NCBI GenBank assembly: GCA_034766995.1
Contig: CM068317.1
Span: 11,341,001 to 11,405,000 of the forward strand
DNA: 64,000 nucleotides
Direction of reading: 5' to 3'
Origin: Acanthacorydalis orientalis
Lineage: Eukaryota; Arthropoda; Insecta; Megaloptera; Corydalidae
Shown: positions 24,058 to 36,795 of the stretch, piece after piece
Numbering within the stretch: the stretch's first letter is position 1
Layout: each line of letters opens with the position of its first letter
Position numbers and translations under genes: made by a program
The notes under the pieces: model-generated
Database searches by the model: none
The model's input: the letters and a program-made list of their open reading frames with translations, nothing else
What the model was told of the DNA's origin: nothing

Positions 24058-26690
24058 AAAAAACTATCTATCAGAATGTAAAATATCAAAGTTTAAAACT
24101 GGACGAGATAAATTTTTCATAATCGTACACCAAAGAGTGACTTGATGGTTTACTCAGGTACCAATTTCTAGGAGGAAATCTTGCCTGCTGAGAATTGGCG
24201 TCTGAGTGAGTCAGCAACAAGTTATTCATTGATGCATAACTAAGACAAACTCGTGATAATTGCGATAAAATGTCCAAAATTCAGTTCTTAATAGTGAAGT
24301 ATAGAACAATGGTGTTAATTCTTGATTGAATTTTTTTAATTTTGATAATTACTTATTGATTTTTTTAATTCAATTACAAGAAATATTTAGAAGTAAATTA
24401 AGATTTGAAAATAATACATTCGTATGATATATTATTATAAATATTCATATATTTTCTAAAAATTACACAATTCTTATAAGATTTTAAACGATACATTCTG
24501 AAATATTTATTTCAATAAAATATATTTCTATGCTTTATATATATACATATATATATATATATACACGAATTAATTTTAAAAATGTTCATAACATGGAAGA
24601 CTACTGTAAGATGATAATGATGTATGAAATTTAGTAATCAATAATCTGTGTCAATTTTTTCAATTGTTTCATTCATAGATTGATTTTTTGAGTCGATGCT
24701 TTGTTTATTAACTTAAGAACTTTCACATAAACATATTGATGTTACGCATTACTTGCACATTTTTTCAACCGAAGCAAATTCCACAGTGAGACTAAAACTC
24801 TTTGTAAAATTGAAAAAAATATTTTTAAATTTCATAATTTTATTTTCACTGAATTAAATATAAATGTATATTCATTATTTAGCACAAATAAAAAGAATTA
24901 ATATTATTAAACTATACAGAGAACAATAAAAATAATACTTCAATATTACCTGATTATTTTCTATATGTACGTAAAAAATATTTTTAAACAAACGTATAGA
25001 ATTTATAGAAATAAAGTTTCCAAACAACCGAACTGCAGGAACATAAAAAATAAATAACGAATTAATATTTTGTTTATTTCTATCGAAATGATACATTTGA
25101 AATGAGTATGGTCACAAGATTAAATGTTAAAAGATAAAGAACCAATGTGTAATATTACACAAGATAAATAATAAACATATATTAAAAACTCGATTATTAC
25201 ACTCTTACTGTTTTTCTTCACTGTTCAGATTTTGTCAATAGACAGATTGGTCTTATGGAATAATCTTATACAACTAACTTTATTCCTAGCATATAAAGTC
25301 CATATTTATAATTTAAATGTGTACAATTTTGAGAGTTGACACTTTGTAGTGCTTTTAAAAAATCGTAACGATTGGTTGAGTTATAATACTCACAGTAAAT
25401 GTGAAAAAAGCTACCAAGTTTTATTTTTTTTTTTATTATCAGGAGAGGATGATAATGGAGTGGCAACAAAATTATGACAACGTCAGACAATTACAAGACA
25501 AAGAATATTTTTTACACTAAAAAAATTGAACAAAATAATTTGGAATGTTCGTTGTATAAGTTTTATTTCACGATTCTCTGGATTGAAATATTCGTCTTTG
25601 GATTAAACAAAAACAATGCAATGATCGTGTAAAGTATTTATTTTGTGGTTCAACTAATAAGTTTTCTGTATTTACTTCTGTTCAAATTGAGACTATTACG
25701 TCTTATTCTTATATATTTTTTATCACTTTTGGTTTTTACTCATATGCAGTCTGCTAATGTTTTCTTTTTGTTACTTCATTAAGATATGGTGGATGTCTAG
25801 CACTATTTCAACTATGATATAATTTTATAAAATCCACAACTGACATTTTTTTCTTTTACATAAATAATTATGAACCGTTTGGTCCCTTATAAACAGTGCC
25901 TCATTTTATCGAATTATAAACACTTGTAACCTCGAATTAATTTGAAATTCGTTTTTAAATTTATTGTTGTAATACATACTAGACAAAAGTGATAAGATTT
26001 TTTGGGGAGCTATAAAATTAATGATAGTTCTGGCCCAGAGCGATTCGTTACAAAAAGATAGACTGGATGTATGATTTATTTTTTGTATGAGGGTATTCTC
26101 CTCAACAGTAGCAACAAATTCTTTTTTAAATTTAATACAGATTGTTCGCTAAATACTCTGAAAATGTCACATTACGATGCATACGAAAATATATTTTTCT
26201 ATTACTGATTTTTTATGTTACATTTTTTTATCTATTGTCCCTCAAATATAGTATTTACTTAAATACTCCCTTGTTGGATCAAGCCAAAAAAATTACATTT
26301 TCTTCGTCATGCTTTGAACGAATGTATTGTTTGATTAAGTAATATCTTTTAATATAATCTGAAATTGATTGTCCTAAAATTTGTTTTTGTTAACATTTTA
26401 ATGACTGCAGATATGCTATAACAAGCAAATTGAAAATGTGTTTATTACAATATCGTTATATTATTGTCAAGACGTTTTATCTATCAATCTAAAGAAGTTT
26501 TGCTTTTAAATTAGACAAATTTGTGTACATACTTATTTTCTAGATTCTCATTATTTATTCTGTTTAGATTGATTAAACGAATTGTGTTCAATTGTATAAA
26601 AATAAGTATTATTTTCCGAAAACAAAAGGAAAATCAATTCTCTTCTTGTAAATTAAAAATTAACCTAATATTCTTATGCCTATAACCACG
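24051..26690. other. AT-rich DNA, no gene supported
   Basis: 24080-24290 is less AT-rich and open for 63 codons on the minus strand (24086-24277), but the peptide has no recognisable domain. Other small frames at 24875-25096, 25266-25490 and 26142-26342 show nothing familiar. Confidence 0.35.
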
Positions 26691-27010
26691 TTAATTCGAC
26701 ATCTTGATAGATTTTGTCTTTTGGATCATCTGAGTTTCACTTCTTCATTGTTAGTTTCGGCATGTGTGCCATTATCAGATACATTTTAAAGACTGAGTGA
26801 AATTTTAAAGACTAAGTGAAGACTAAGGGGAATTTTAAAGAGATTTAAATCAAATTAAGAGATCCGCAAGTACGGAGAAAGAGCCTCTAAAAATTAAGAG
26901 TAGATAGCAGACGTGCCGAAACTAGTAGCGGAAAACAGGCATTAGATGATTCAAAAAAACGAAGATTAACAGGACAACTAAAAGGAAACTATTAGAAAAA
27001 TTGAAATACG
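26690..27010. other. less AT-rich segment, unclassified
   Basis: Contains a local short tandem repeat around AAAGACTRAGTGAA (about 26789-26835) and a Lys/Arg-rich stretch of about 40 codons from 26860 on the plus strand. An old repeat or exon relic is possible; I could not identify it. Confidence 0.25.
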
Positions 27011-27945
27011 ATTTAATCTTTTGTCGTTCAGTAGTAACTGATGAGCTGCTTGAAGTTTTAACGTTTGACTTTTTTAGTAGTTATTATATTATTCTATAGT
27101 GCATTCTATATGATACATATACATATTTTCGTTACTTATAAATTACTTATAAGCATTCTATCACTACAAATATTTGGATTATTACTGAATGAGTTCTTTG
27201 AATTTTATGTAACATTTAATATTTGACAATAATTATTTTTTTCTTCGTGAAATATAACATTTAGATTTAAAATTGCGAAGAATAAAGACACTTCATTTTA
27301 TTATATTTTGGGTCATCTTGATCCGAAAACAATAAATATAACAAGAAAATTAAATATGGCTGAAAATTTAACCACTTTCTTCTTTAAAAATATCAGAATA
27401 TTTTTGAATTTAATAACTATTTACACATTGGAAAACAAACATTTTAACTTATCTTTTATATATACTTCAACCGAAAATCGTCTCATTATTTGCAGATAAT
27501 TACAAAAGTTAATAGTTTCTGCATGAAAACTAAACTAATTATATTAGATGGAGTTTAAATATGAGTAATAAAAGTCGTCTATTCCTAAATTATATCGAAA
27601 ATTCGTACTAAACCCATTTCCGTTACATTATCAAATCCGTACGTCGGGTGAACACACTCGCCATTTGTGCAACATTATATTTAGATATAAATTGTATGAA
27701 CCACCGCGGCGAGTTCTTCCAGTTTTGTCATCCGATGTCTAGACTGAAATGTTATAAATGTTAAAATTCTATTTTTACATTTATCTATGTACTGCATGTG
27801 TCATTTTGATTCCATTTTTGATAAGACTGATCCGCGGAGGCATGTTTCGGAAAAAAGTGATTCGTTAGTTACTGTTTTTTTCTTGCATATAATATTTCAC
27901 TCATGCACAGTCTTTAGACGAGGTTACTGAATGCATACATGTGTA

Positions 27946-27981
<36 letters not shown>

Positions 27982-28344
27982 TCACATGTGTATGCAAGAC
28001 TTAACATATTTCACGGAAAATAAAATCAAGCTTAGATAAAAAAAAATGTTTACTTTATATACTTGAAGTTTAGTAGAAAAAACTGCGTTCTTGAAATATT
28101 ACAAACATAAAAATAAATCAAAAAAAATCAGTAGTTAATGAACTTGCCATATATATATATATATATATTAGTAAAATTATTATAAAACAGTGATTATTTT
28201 TTGTTAAAAATACAGTGGATTACTTAATTTTTATTGAAATAATGAAACGATTAATATAAAAATGACAAATATCATCCAAAAAAGAAACGTTTGAATAAAA
28301 TAATATAGTTTTATATTTTATTACTAACTTAATAGAACGAATGA

Positions 28345-28375
<31 letters not shown>

Positions 28376-28485
28376 CACAAATATTTGAAATTAAATTAGT
28401 CGTACTGATTTGTTTTCGTATTACTAGTATTTTACTGTAGTTCACACACACAAATATATATACATATACAGTGGAATCTCGAAAA
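27011..28485. other. AT-rich DNA with three short (AT)n arrays
   Basis: Arrays at 27951-27976, 28148-28169 and 28350-28375. 27600-27860 is less AT-rich with a few CpG (ACCGCGGCGAG near 27703) but no frame. Confidence 0.4.
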
Positions 28486-28493
28486 AGTGTACC

Positions 28494-29678
28494 CAGTGTC
28501 AAGTAGATGTCGAACCTGGCGGCTGCCAGGGTCCCCGGGCTCGGAAAGGCCTCGATCTCAGGGAAAAAAATAATTATTACATAAAGAAACAAAGCTTAAA
28601 TTTCAACGTCTAAGCTGATAATAATAAAGTTGCGTGAAAAATACAAATATATGTAAGAAAATTACTGGTGGGGTAAAAGAAAGAAACGAGAGAAGAAAGG
28701 ATTGCTGTTCGCTAATTCAAGGTTCTGATTTGTTAAAATCATTAGAAAAGTACCATTAAACAATTCCATGATGACTTTTCAATTATAGAAAAGAAGCAAC
28801 TGACATTACATCTTTAATTTTTGATGAACAGGATGAAATATGTAGGCCGGTGAAAAATAATATGGAGAAGCATTCATTTTCTTCACGAGAAAGTTTTATT
28901 TTTAATTCTTTTAATAATGTTTGTGACAGTATAATTGCAGAACCTGCTCGAAAAAAGATATGAGAGCAATATAGAAAATATCCACATATTCTTTGATTTA
29001 AGTTTGTTCAATTCAGAAAAGAAGAACAGAATGGAACAATTTAGAGATGTACAAAAGTGATATTGATTTTATGCATTTTGATAATTAATTGGAATAATTC
29101 CTCTTCTCTATGTGAAGATAAAAACAAATTCAATACTGCCACAAAACTATACCAGGCAGGGAATGAAATATCCTCAACATTTCCAAATGTAGAAATTATT
29201 TTAATTTTTTTTGACTATTCATATTTAAAATGCATCGGGAAAGATAGTTCTCAGTGTTAAAAATAGTGAAAAACTATCTTTCAAATACAACGTCACAGGA
29301 AAGGTTAAATTAGATGGCGCTTTTGTATATAGAATAAGACATTAAATAATATAGACACTTTGAAAATAATTGATGAGTTTACACAACAAAAATCAAGAAG
29401 AATGTTTATTTATTTTCTTCACTCCAAATGAAATGTACGGTTTCAGTTACAGTTTTACAGAGTTGAAAGTTTTTGTTTCTTTATTTTTCAGAAAAATAAT
29501 TCAGAATATTTCATTTTGATAAAATTTATACATTTATAGTATAAATTTATAGGTATAAAGAAAACTGTTATAAAATATATATTTTACAAAAAGCCGTTGT
29601 TTTTTGATCGTTAGATAAATTTTGGAGGCCCTATAAATTATACCGCCAGAGTCCCGCAGCTGGGTCAATCCGCCCCTG
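28494..29678 (+). mobile_element. hAT-type DNA transposon, decayed, about 1.2 kb
   Basis: The right end, read on the minus strand, begins CAGGGGCGGATTGACCCAG, a typical hAT terminus. The proposed left end begins CAGTGTCAAGTAGATG. Flanking octamers AGTGTACC (28486-28493) and CGTATACC (29679-29686) agree at 6 of 8 positions, consistent with an aged 8-bp target duplication. GC-rich subterminal stretches (GCCAGGGTCCCCGGGCTCGG left, GCCAGAGTCCCGCAGCTGG right) resemble each other. The right boundary is more certain than the left. Confidence 0.6.
28890..29410 (+). pseudogene. hAT transposase relic, C-terminal dimerisation region
   Basis: Fragments in different plus-strand frames follow the order expected for the end of a hAT transposase: NNVCDSIIAEPARKK (about 28915), GNEISSTFPNVEIILIFF (about 29160, in the 29057-29260 frame), then FSVLKIVKNYLSNTTSQERL followed by ALLYIE (about 29250-29325). 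The last block is the conserved C-terminal dimerisation motif of ZMYM/ZBED-like hAT proteins, with stops in between. Only the C-terminal third is recognisable; the N-terminal zinc finger was not seen. Confidence 0.7.
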
Positions 29679-29689
29679 CGTATACCGAA

Positions 29690-30454
29690 AATATGAAACG
29701 TTTTAAAAAAGTCTTATTCATAAATTTTCTGCTAGGGTCTCCAAAAACTTACACTAATCAAAATCTGGTGGTTGCAAATCATTCTTTTGTGCAAGAAATG
29801 AACTTTTTTGTTAGATAAATCAAAAAAAAAGACTACTTTCAGACTACTTTTTTGCATATTTCTTTGATTGTGAGAAAAAGAATTGATTGAAAACTTGTAA
29901 TCAATAAACTAATGATTTGTTTAACCATTAATTTATAGTTAAATATTCTTTAATTAAATCCATGAAATCTGCATTGCACTTTATAATTAATGAATTATAG
30001 TTGAATATGTATATTGAAACAATAAAATTTGCTTCTTTTATATCCATTCAAAAACATGAACAGACCTCTTAGATTTATTAGTTCACGTTTCTGATATTCT
30101 ACTAAACATTTATTTTAAATTCATTTTATTTTAATAAAAATATATCAAAAATGGCAGTTTAAATTCTGTCTGATTATAATTACATTTTAATTTATGCACA
30201 AAAATGAATTATTGTTTACCTATATATTTGTTGAAATCGAAAAAGTAAGAAATTAAGAATAAAAAACATTGGATGCCAAAAAAACTTTAAAATTTTATAT
30301 ATCTTTATTAAATAATGTTTTATAATAAAAAAAATTACAGTAATCTAGATATAATTCTATTAAAAAAGATTCAAGAATTGTTCGTATTATCGAAAATATT
30401 TAGTCCATAAAATAAAAAATAAAGCGAAATTAAAAAATTATTAATTATCGTCTC
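29690..30454. other. AT-rich DNA, nothing recognised
   Basis: No frame or element end seen. Confidence 0.45.
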
Positions 30455-30760
30455 ACAAATACATTTCGACTCACTCCACAAGCTACAAAAAATTCTGATC
30501 AAGAACGTTCAATAAATGATTATTGATAGTTATTAATTGTTATTATATGAATTTCAATGACGTTGTGTCATCTTCGTCGTGCTGTTGGTACAGCAAAATT
30601 TCTTTTTGTTCTTTACCTTGGGGTTCTAAGGATGATAGTATTGACATTGAAATAGACATACACAACAATAAAAAATGATCAAATAATTATATGTTGAATA
30701 TTTTTCACCGAAAAAAATGTTTGTGGTTTGTTGGGCAAGTGAAAGAGTTATCTATGCAGT
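30455..30760. repeat. FB1 fold-back element, both arms
   Basis: Left: CTCACTCCACAAGCTACAAA, CTGATCAAGAACGTTCAATA, TTTCAATGACGTTGTGTCAT. Right: TTACCTTGGGGTTCTAAGGA, TTGACATTGAAATAGACATA, AAAAATGATCAAATAATTAT, TTGTGGTTTGTTGGGCAAGT. The 30691-30930 frame starts inside the right arm and is not a gene. Confidence 0.78.
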
Positions 30761-30946
30761 TTATTTATTCACAATTCCAGAGCTGTATTGTAGTAAAATT
30801 ATTATCCCAAATATTGAGAATTTATGTTAAATATTACCATATGACATGTTCTGTGACTATTGGATTAAACGAAATATCGGATAATCAAAGATTGAATTAT
30901 CGATACTCTACTGTATATAAATATTTATAAAAAATATTTATTATGT

Positions 30947-30995
<49 letters not shown>

Positions 30996-30996
30996 G

Positions 30997-31027
<31 letters not shown>

Positions 31028-31800
31028 CGTTTCTATTCAATTTGCTTTTTAAAAAATCTGTTAGAAAATTTTTCAGTTATTTCATTGAAAATGTATTTCT
31101 TAGAAACATCCAAATTCTAATTAAATTTAAAAAATATTGCACGTATCTATGTGAAAAAAATTATAAGAAATTTTTTTTCTTTATAATCATTCTTAAGATA
31201 CTTTTATAATTTATTTATAGATATATTATACTTATAGATATTATGAGTAGTAAGCCGTATTGATATTTTAGCCATTTCATTTACATAGCGAATCACTTTT
31301 TTTAAAAATATTAAAACACACTGATCTAATGGTATAAAAAACTTTCCTTCGAATACTTTTACCAATTTCAACTTTTGAAACAGATTTTAAGAAATTCAAA
31401 CAATATGTAATGAATTAAATATTATATAATAATAATGTCTGTAGAAAAATTCAGATATTTTCTTTAGAACTCAACTACGAGTCACTGATAATTTCACTTT
31501 TTAGCTTTTCTTGGTGCAGACAAGTACAAAAAACGAGAAGAATGTTGATTGTACGATCAGCAATTCATTCTACGTTATTAAATTTCATTGGAACTGAAAT
31601 ATTATCCAATATCCTTTTCATAAATTTCAATTTTAATTTCCTAATTTATAAAATAGAAGAGTTATAGTTTTATACTAATCTTGAGTGATATTCATTTTAT
31701 AACATTCTATGCCTCTCAACAATTAACGCATATGAACTACTGATATTGCAAACTGTCTTAGTTCATTTCAAATTTTATTTCAACTATTGAGCTTACATTT
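30761..31800. other. AT-rich DNA with compound (AT)n
   Basis: (AT)n 30950-31022 with a central CGATAT interruption. Otherwise nothing recognised. Confidence 0.5.
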
Positions 31801-32414
31801 CCACAGTACGTAACCCCTTATTTTTATTGTTTACCACATATTTGAAACTTAGCTTCATTTCGACGAGTCTACCACACTTTTCCTCAGCGAAAATTCTCGG
31901 TAACGCTGCGTTTTTAAACGCGTTTTTTTTGTCGAACTGGCAATACGGCGCAATATATTTGTCGGACACGGCAATATTCGGTGATAAAATATGCTCATCT
32001 ATCACGTGTGATTTTTGGCCGACACGTGGTAATCACCATACCGGTTATCGTAAAAATGACATTTATTTATTAAATAATCTTGCAAAAATTAAACCTATGG
32101 TAATCACAAAACACAACCTTGTTACTTCCACATGTAACAGGCGGTAGACTTATCGGTCGCCCGATTGTTTCTGTAGGTCAAGTTTCGTTTCGTATTTTTT
32201 ATCAAATTATCTTTCAATTTTACTGCAAAAAAAGTATGTGGTCATTGCATTATCTAACATTATAAAATTGACATGTTTCGGAATCACGCATTTGAAAACT
32301 CAGCGTTACCGAGAATTTTCGCAGAGGAAAAGTGTGGTAGACTCGTCGAAATGAAGCCACTCACGAAGTTTCAAATATGAGGTAAACAATAAAAATAAGG
32401 AGTACCTACTGCGG
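31801..32414. mobile_element. LT1: 614-bp element with long terminal inverted repeats
   Basis: Left arm 31801-31920, right arm about 32287-32414. Aligned on opposite strands they share CCTTATTTTTATTGTTTACC, CATATTTGAAACTT, CTTCATTTCGACGAGTCTAC, CACACTTTTCCTC and GCGAAAATTCTCGGTAACGC with few differences; the right arm has a small GTGAGTG insertion. Outermost bases pair as CCACAGTACGTA and CCGCAGTAGGTA. The roughly 370-bp interior has several CpG and a TCACGTGTGA stretch but no credible frame. No target duplication is clear, so the superfamily is undetermined. It looks like a non-autonomous DNA transposon. Confidence 0.8.
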
Positions 32415-32589
32415 ACTATTATAACATCTATATAATATAAGTCTTACAGCTTTTCTTTGTATGTGTTTGATATCTCATATGGATATTAAAAATTATATAA
32501 CATTCAAACAAGAATCTCATTACCACTATGAAAACTATTTTCTTACTTTTAAATTATACTGTCTAATTATTCTTATTGCAAAGTGCAGC

Positions 32590-32758
32590 TGTTAGTGATT
32601 TCACAAATGAATTTTTATCTCATCTCAAAAACAATAAATGTTTATCTGATCAAAAAGATTCAATAAATAATTATTGATCATTTTTGATTATGCGCATTTC
32701 GACTATGATCCTCTGATCACTAAAGTACAAAATAATCTTTAATGTTAATACTTTCTTA
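32590..32758. repeat. FB1 fold-back element, left arm
   Basis: GATTTCACAAATGAATTTTT, CTCATCTCAAAAACAATAAA, ATTCAATAAATAATTATTGA, ATGCGCATTTCGACTATGAT and CACTAAAGTACAAAATAATC in FB1 order. No right arm. Confidence 0.7.
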
Positions 32759-33558
32759 ACATTTAACCCACCGGTAGCCAATTAGTAGATTTTTCGTTAG
32801 CTCTCTCGACTGGCAGCCTATTAATAGTATTTTTATTGTCAACGCTTACTGTTTACCTGTTAATCTAATAATTGTCATGTTTCCTAGCAGCTCTTACTAA
32901 TCGAAGCCTCATTAATTATTAGACATTTTGCTGTTAGTGAGTATCGAATGTTTTATTTTTCGATCGAAAAATTTTGAATTTTTACGATAAAACTAATACT
33001 GATAATGAAAATAAAAATACTTCACACGATAAACAAAATCGAGCCGGTATTACCGGACAATCTGTACTCGAATTAGTTGGTCGGTTTTATATATGGGTGT
33101 ACACTTAATTCGCAAGCGTTAGGAAAAGTGTTAATAATTCACTGTACATAATATTCTCACTGAATCAATAAATTAATATTGCTTTGCGGTATTTACGAAA
33201 CGGTAGATTTTAAATCTATTTTCATAATAGATATGGATTCATTAAATAAGAAAACAGATAAAATTAATAATTATTTTTCTTTACATTATAAAAAAAATAC
33301 AATTCATATTAACTAATTTAATTATAAAACAAAAGAACGATAAAGAAAACAAAATGAAGAGCGATACTTTATTAATTGCCTTTTAGATTACTAAAACAAT
33401 TCATTTTACTACTAATTTTATATTATTTATAAAACGAATGAATTTACTATCCAATGTATTTAATATACACATCCATATAAATATTGAATATGTATTTTTA
33501 TTATTATATTTTAATGATTATATGTATGTGCACGCACACACACACACACTCTCTCTCT

Positions 33559-33570
<12 letters not shown>
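32759..33570. other. AT-rich DNA with one less AT-rich patch
   Basis: TTAACCCACCGGTAGCC at 32763-32779 resembles a TTAA-flanked end but no partner end was found. 33030-33130 has scattered CpG. No gene seen. Confidence 0.3.

Positions 33571-33603
<33 letters not shown>
33531..33603. repeat. compound (CA)n-(CT)n-(CA)n-(AT)n
   Basis: Successive CA, CT, CA and AT runs. Confidence 0.9.
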
Positions 33604-33605
<2 letters not shown>

Positions 33606-35142
33606 CCTTAAGTATGACTACCTCTTACCAAACAAATAGGTTATAATAATCTTTTAACTCCATAAGTGAGAGGGTGGAATTGGAAATAATCGAACCTGTT
33701 TTCGATTCCACCAAGGGCAGTTTTCGGTTCAACAAATTCGAGTTTTTGTATTTTCATTTCTTATATGTTTTCGAGTTTTTTGAATATATTTTAAAGTTTT
33801 AATATAGAATATATCTGTCATAGTAGAAACATATTTTTTAAAGAGGGCCATTATTTTTCTATTTTATTTAACTAAAATGAATATGAATTTTCATTTTAAC
33901 ACAATGAAAGTGTTTGTTTCAATTGAAAACAATAACTTTTGAATTTAAATATTCTATCATTAATTTATACCCGTTTTTAATGGTGTATATTTGTATATTC
34001 CATTCTTTAAAGAAAATATAAGGATAAAATATTTCCAAAAGTAAATAAGATAAATACTAATAAGTTAATGTTTGAAATCAGACATTTTTCTACGCTAAAA
34101 GACTATGAAATGTAAATCTATTGTGTTAAGTCACTTATTCAAAAGAATATTTCTTATTATTATTACTACTTAAAATCATGCAAGTGAGTAAGTGCAAAGC
34201 GATATAAAACAATATTGTACTTGATTGGGTTATAGAGAGGTTTTACAAATAATTAAATAAAGAAAACTGGATTGAATTTTACGTTTTATCATTCCAGTGC
34301 CAATATTTTATATAATTTTCTTCAAGTTTGCCATATTATGAGATTAATCATTAGCTGTATTTATATTTAGGAGATAAATAAAATTTTGCATATATAAAGA
34401 AAACAGAACTTTCTTACATATTTTTAATATTTTTTTAAGAACCCGATGACGTTGAATGTTCTACTCGAATTTAATACTTCCTTCTATTTTTTTATTTTCA
34501 AATAAGAATCTTGATTGGAAACACCTTCAGTAAGAAAAAAGTTATCTAATAATGAAAACTGAACTAAAACTAATTTTGTTTTAAAATCTTTTCTGATATT
34601 GAAAGCAAAAAACCTCGTTCTAGTTACAAACAAACGCCATAAACTTTAGTGCTTAACACTCTAAGATCTATATTTATGAATAGCCATTTTATGATTTTTT
34701 TTATTTGTGCTCCAATAGAAAAATAATCTTTTTTATTAAGACATTTTCTGAAGTCCATATTCTCTACTTAATCTTTATAATAAATAATATGAAATATCAA
34801 TTGAAGGTGTTTTATTATATTACAACAATCTGTAATAAGATTAATATACAGATATTAATTTCTAAATCATTTTTAAACTGACTGCCACTATCTCAATTAT
34901 ACTAGGCTTATTTCAATATAATTTTGTGATCATATTATTATTGTTATAAGATATTTTGAAATTGTTTAAAAAATACCATCTACTTAATTAAACCCATATT
35001 AATGTATCGTTTGGTAACTGTTTAAGTAATAATTTATGTAGGAATATACATTTTATACAATTTTAATGTTACATATTTTACATGACGTGGGTAGATAATA
35101 GTGAGGTTTTATTTTAAAATTTTAATCTATATCAGTTTCTAT
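33604..35142. other. AT-rich DNA, nothing recognised
   Basis: 1.5 kb without array, frame or recognisable repeat arm; the longest featureless stretch in the window. Confidence 0.5.
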
Positions 35143-35644
35143 CAGGTCCACAAATTAATTCAGAACCTTTTTTGTATCAAATGAGTGTTTACAAAAAAAA
35201 TGGAATATATTTCAATTCTTCAAACAACCCCCATTATTTTGTATAACTACTCTATCTGTCGAGTAACTGACGAATCCCTTGTCGAAAAAAGATGACGGCT
35301 TTGAATCGATAAAATCATGATCCATTTCGGACCTTTTTCAGTGTTTTAGCATTTTTGCATGTTTCATGCATCACAAGCCAAAAATGAACAAACCATTCCT
35401 GCGGCTTCAGCAGTATTTTTTTCCAACTGGAATGCGAAAAGTAAGTAATTATTAATTACAGCTTTTCGGACGCAATCATGTTCAATACTGTTTTGTGAGG
35501 TTGTGCCAACTGCTTGACCAAGACTTAGTGTTTTTAAACATTAAGGTTGGCACTTCAAAATTTTAAACGACGAGAAAATATTTTATTTTAAAACAGTTAT
35601 GATTGATTTAATGTAAAGGCACCTAATTAATTTTTACACGTAAT
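35143..35644 (-). mobile_element. MD1 copy B: mariner-derived mini-element
   Basis: Left end AGGTCCACAAATTAATTCAG, right end AATTAATTTTTACACGTAAT. It has the same block order as copy A without the inner (AT)n: TCGAGTAACTGACGAATCCC, AAAAGATGACGGCTTTGAAT, TTTTAGCATTTTTGCATGTT, CCAAAAATGAACAAACCATT, TCCAACTGGAATGCGAAAAG, ACTGTTTTGTGAGGTTGTGC, ACGACGAGAAAATATTTTAT. Transposase sense is the minus strand, with frame-shifted fragments only. Confidence 0.75.
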
Positions 35645-36425
35645 AGACACTCTTTATATTTTAATGCAAGCAGTGTCTACAAAGTACTTATACGAATTTC
35701 ATCGAGGTATTAAATAGAAATATTGAACAGAGAACGAATTAATCATTATCTCTCATCCTTAAAGCAAAAAAAAATCTGAAAATTATTAATAATTTCTAAA
35801 ACCATTTTTATATATTAAAATATTATTTCCATTATACAAATTGTTTGTGGTGGATGTTCAACTTTTTACAATGTTCGTCAAGTACACCGTATCTTATACC
35901 AATTGAATCGCTCGCATAAAAATTGGTTAAAGCTCGAAGCAATAGGAACTGAAATAATGTAAAAAAGCTTTTCTACTTATTATTCGAATAATATCATTGA
36001 AAATAAGCGTATTAAAAATACGTATGGAAGAAATATACTTTTTTAGCTTTATACAAATAATGTACATCATATATATACATTTAACATTTGATAGAAAGAT
36101 TTTTCGTCAATATATTTCATACAAGATACACAATTACTTTAGAAATATAAAACAGAAAAATAATAATATATCAGAAATAATAACATATCGATATCAGTAT
36201 TATAATAAAATTATAAACATGTTTTATAAAAAATAAATAAAAGATTATTTTCTTAGAATTAAAACTTGACACTAGTGATTAATAAGTGTTTCATTTTCTT
36301 GGAAAATTAAAGAGATTTTAAGATTAGTAAATACAGATTATTTGTATATTTGATCTTAAAATATATATAAAAAAAAGCAGACACATTTTCGTGGATTAAT
36401 ACAATAATAATAATGTAATACACAT

Positions 36426-36433
<8 letters not shown>
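35645..36433. other. AT-rich DNA, nothing recognised
   Basis: The 79-codon frame at 35997-36236 is Ile/Tyr/Lys-rich with no domain seen. Confidence 0.4.
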
Positions 36434-36519
<86 letters not shown>

Positions 36520-36528
36520 TATATAGGT
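36420..36528. repeat. (AT)n array with CA patches
   Basis: CA and AT units up to the left edge of the second SM1. Confidence 0.9.
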
Positions 36529-36721
36529 GATTCAATTTATGCTTCCACATGGAAGTATTAAAAGGAGGCCCAGGGGCTAAGAACATGTTATTTTTTATTT
36601 GGTATTTTAGTTCAATTCAATAATAAAATATAATTGAACTAAAATACTAAATGGAGGATAACATGTTTTTTTTTTAATTTTTGCTTTTTTTAATACTTTT
36701 GTGTAGAAGCCTAAGTTTAAT

Positions 36722-36725
<4 letters not shown>
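36529..36725. mobile_element. SM1 copy 2, with an internal hairpin
   Basis: Left arm GATTCAATTTATGCTTCCAC then ATGGAAGTATTAAAA; the right arm on the opposite strand gives GATTAAACTTAGGCTTCTAC. These match the 94-bp copy at 14325. The interior holds a perfect 16-bp stem, GTATTTTAGTTCAATT (36602-36617) and AATTGAACTAAAATAC (36632-36647), with a 14-nt loop. Bordered by (AT)n on both sides. Confidence 0.75.

Positions 36726-36726
<1 letters not shown>

Positions 36727-36795
<69 letters not shown>
36727..36795. repeat. (AT)n array
   Basis: Right border of SM1 copy 2. Confidence 0.95.

Noticed and set aside
24086..24277. 63-codon minus-strand frame with normal-looking composition.
   Set aside because: No domain, no convincing splice sites in frame; kept only as a less AT-rich patch.
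31827..32147. 106-codon frame within LT1.
   Set aside because: It begins inside an inverted arm and has no domain; the arm on the other strand is open as well.
32763..32779. TTAACCCACCGGTAGCC as a third piggyBac-type end.
   Set aside because: No inverted partner end with TTAA was found within 1 kb and the end lacks the CCCTTTGCA pattern.
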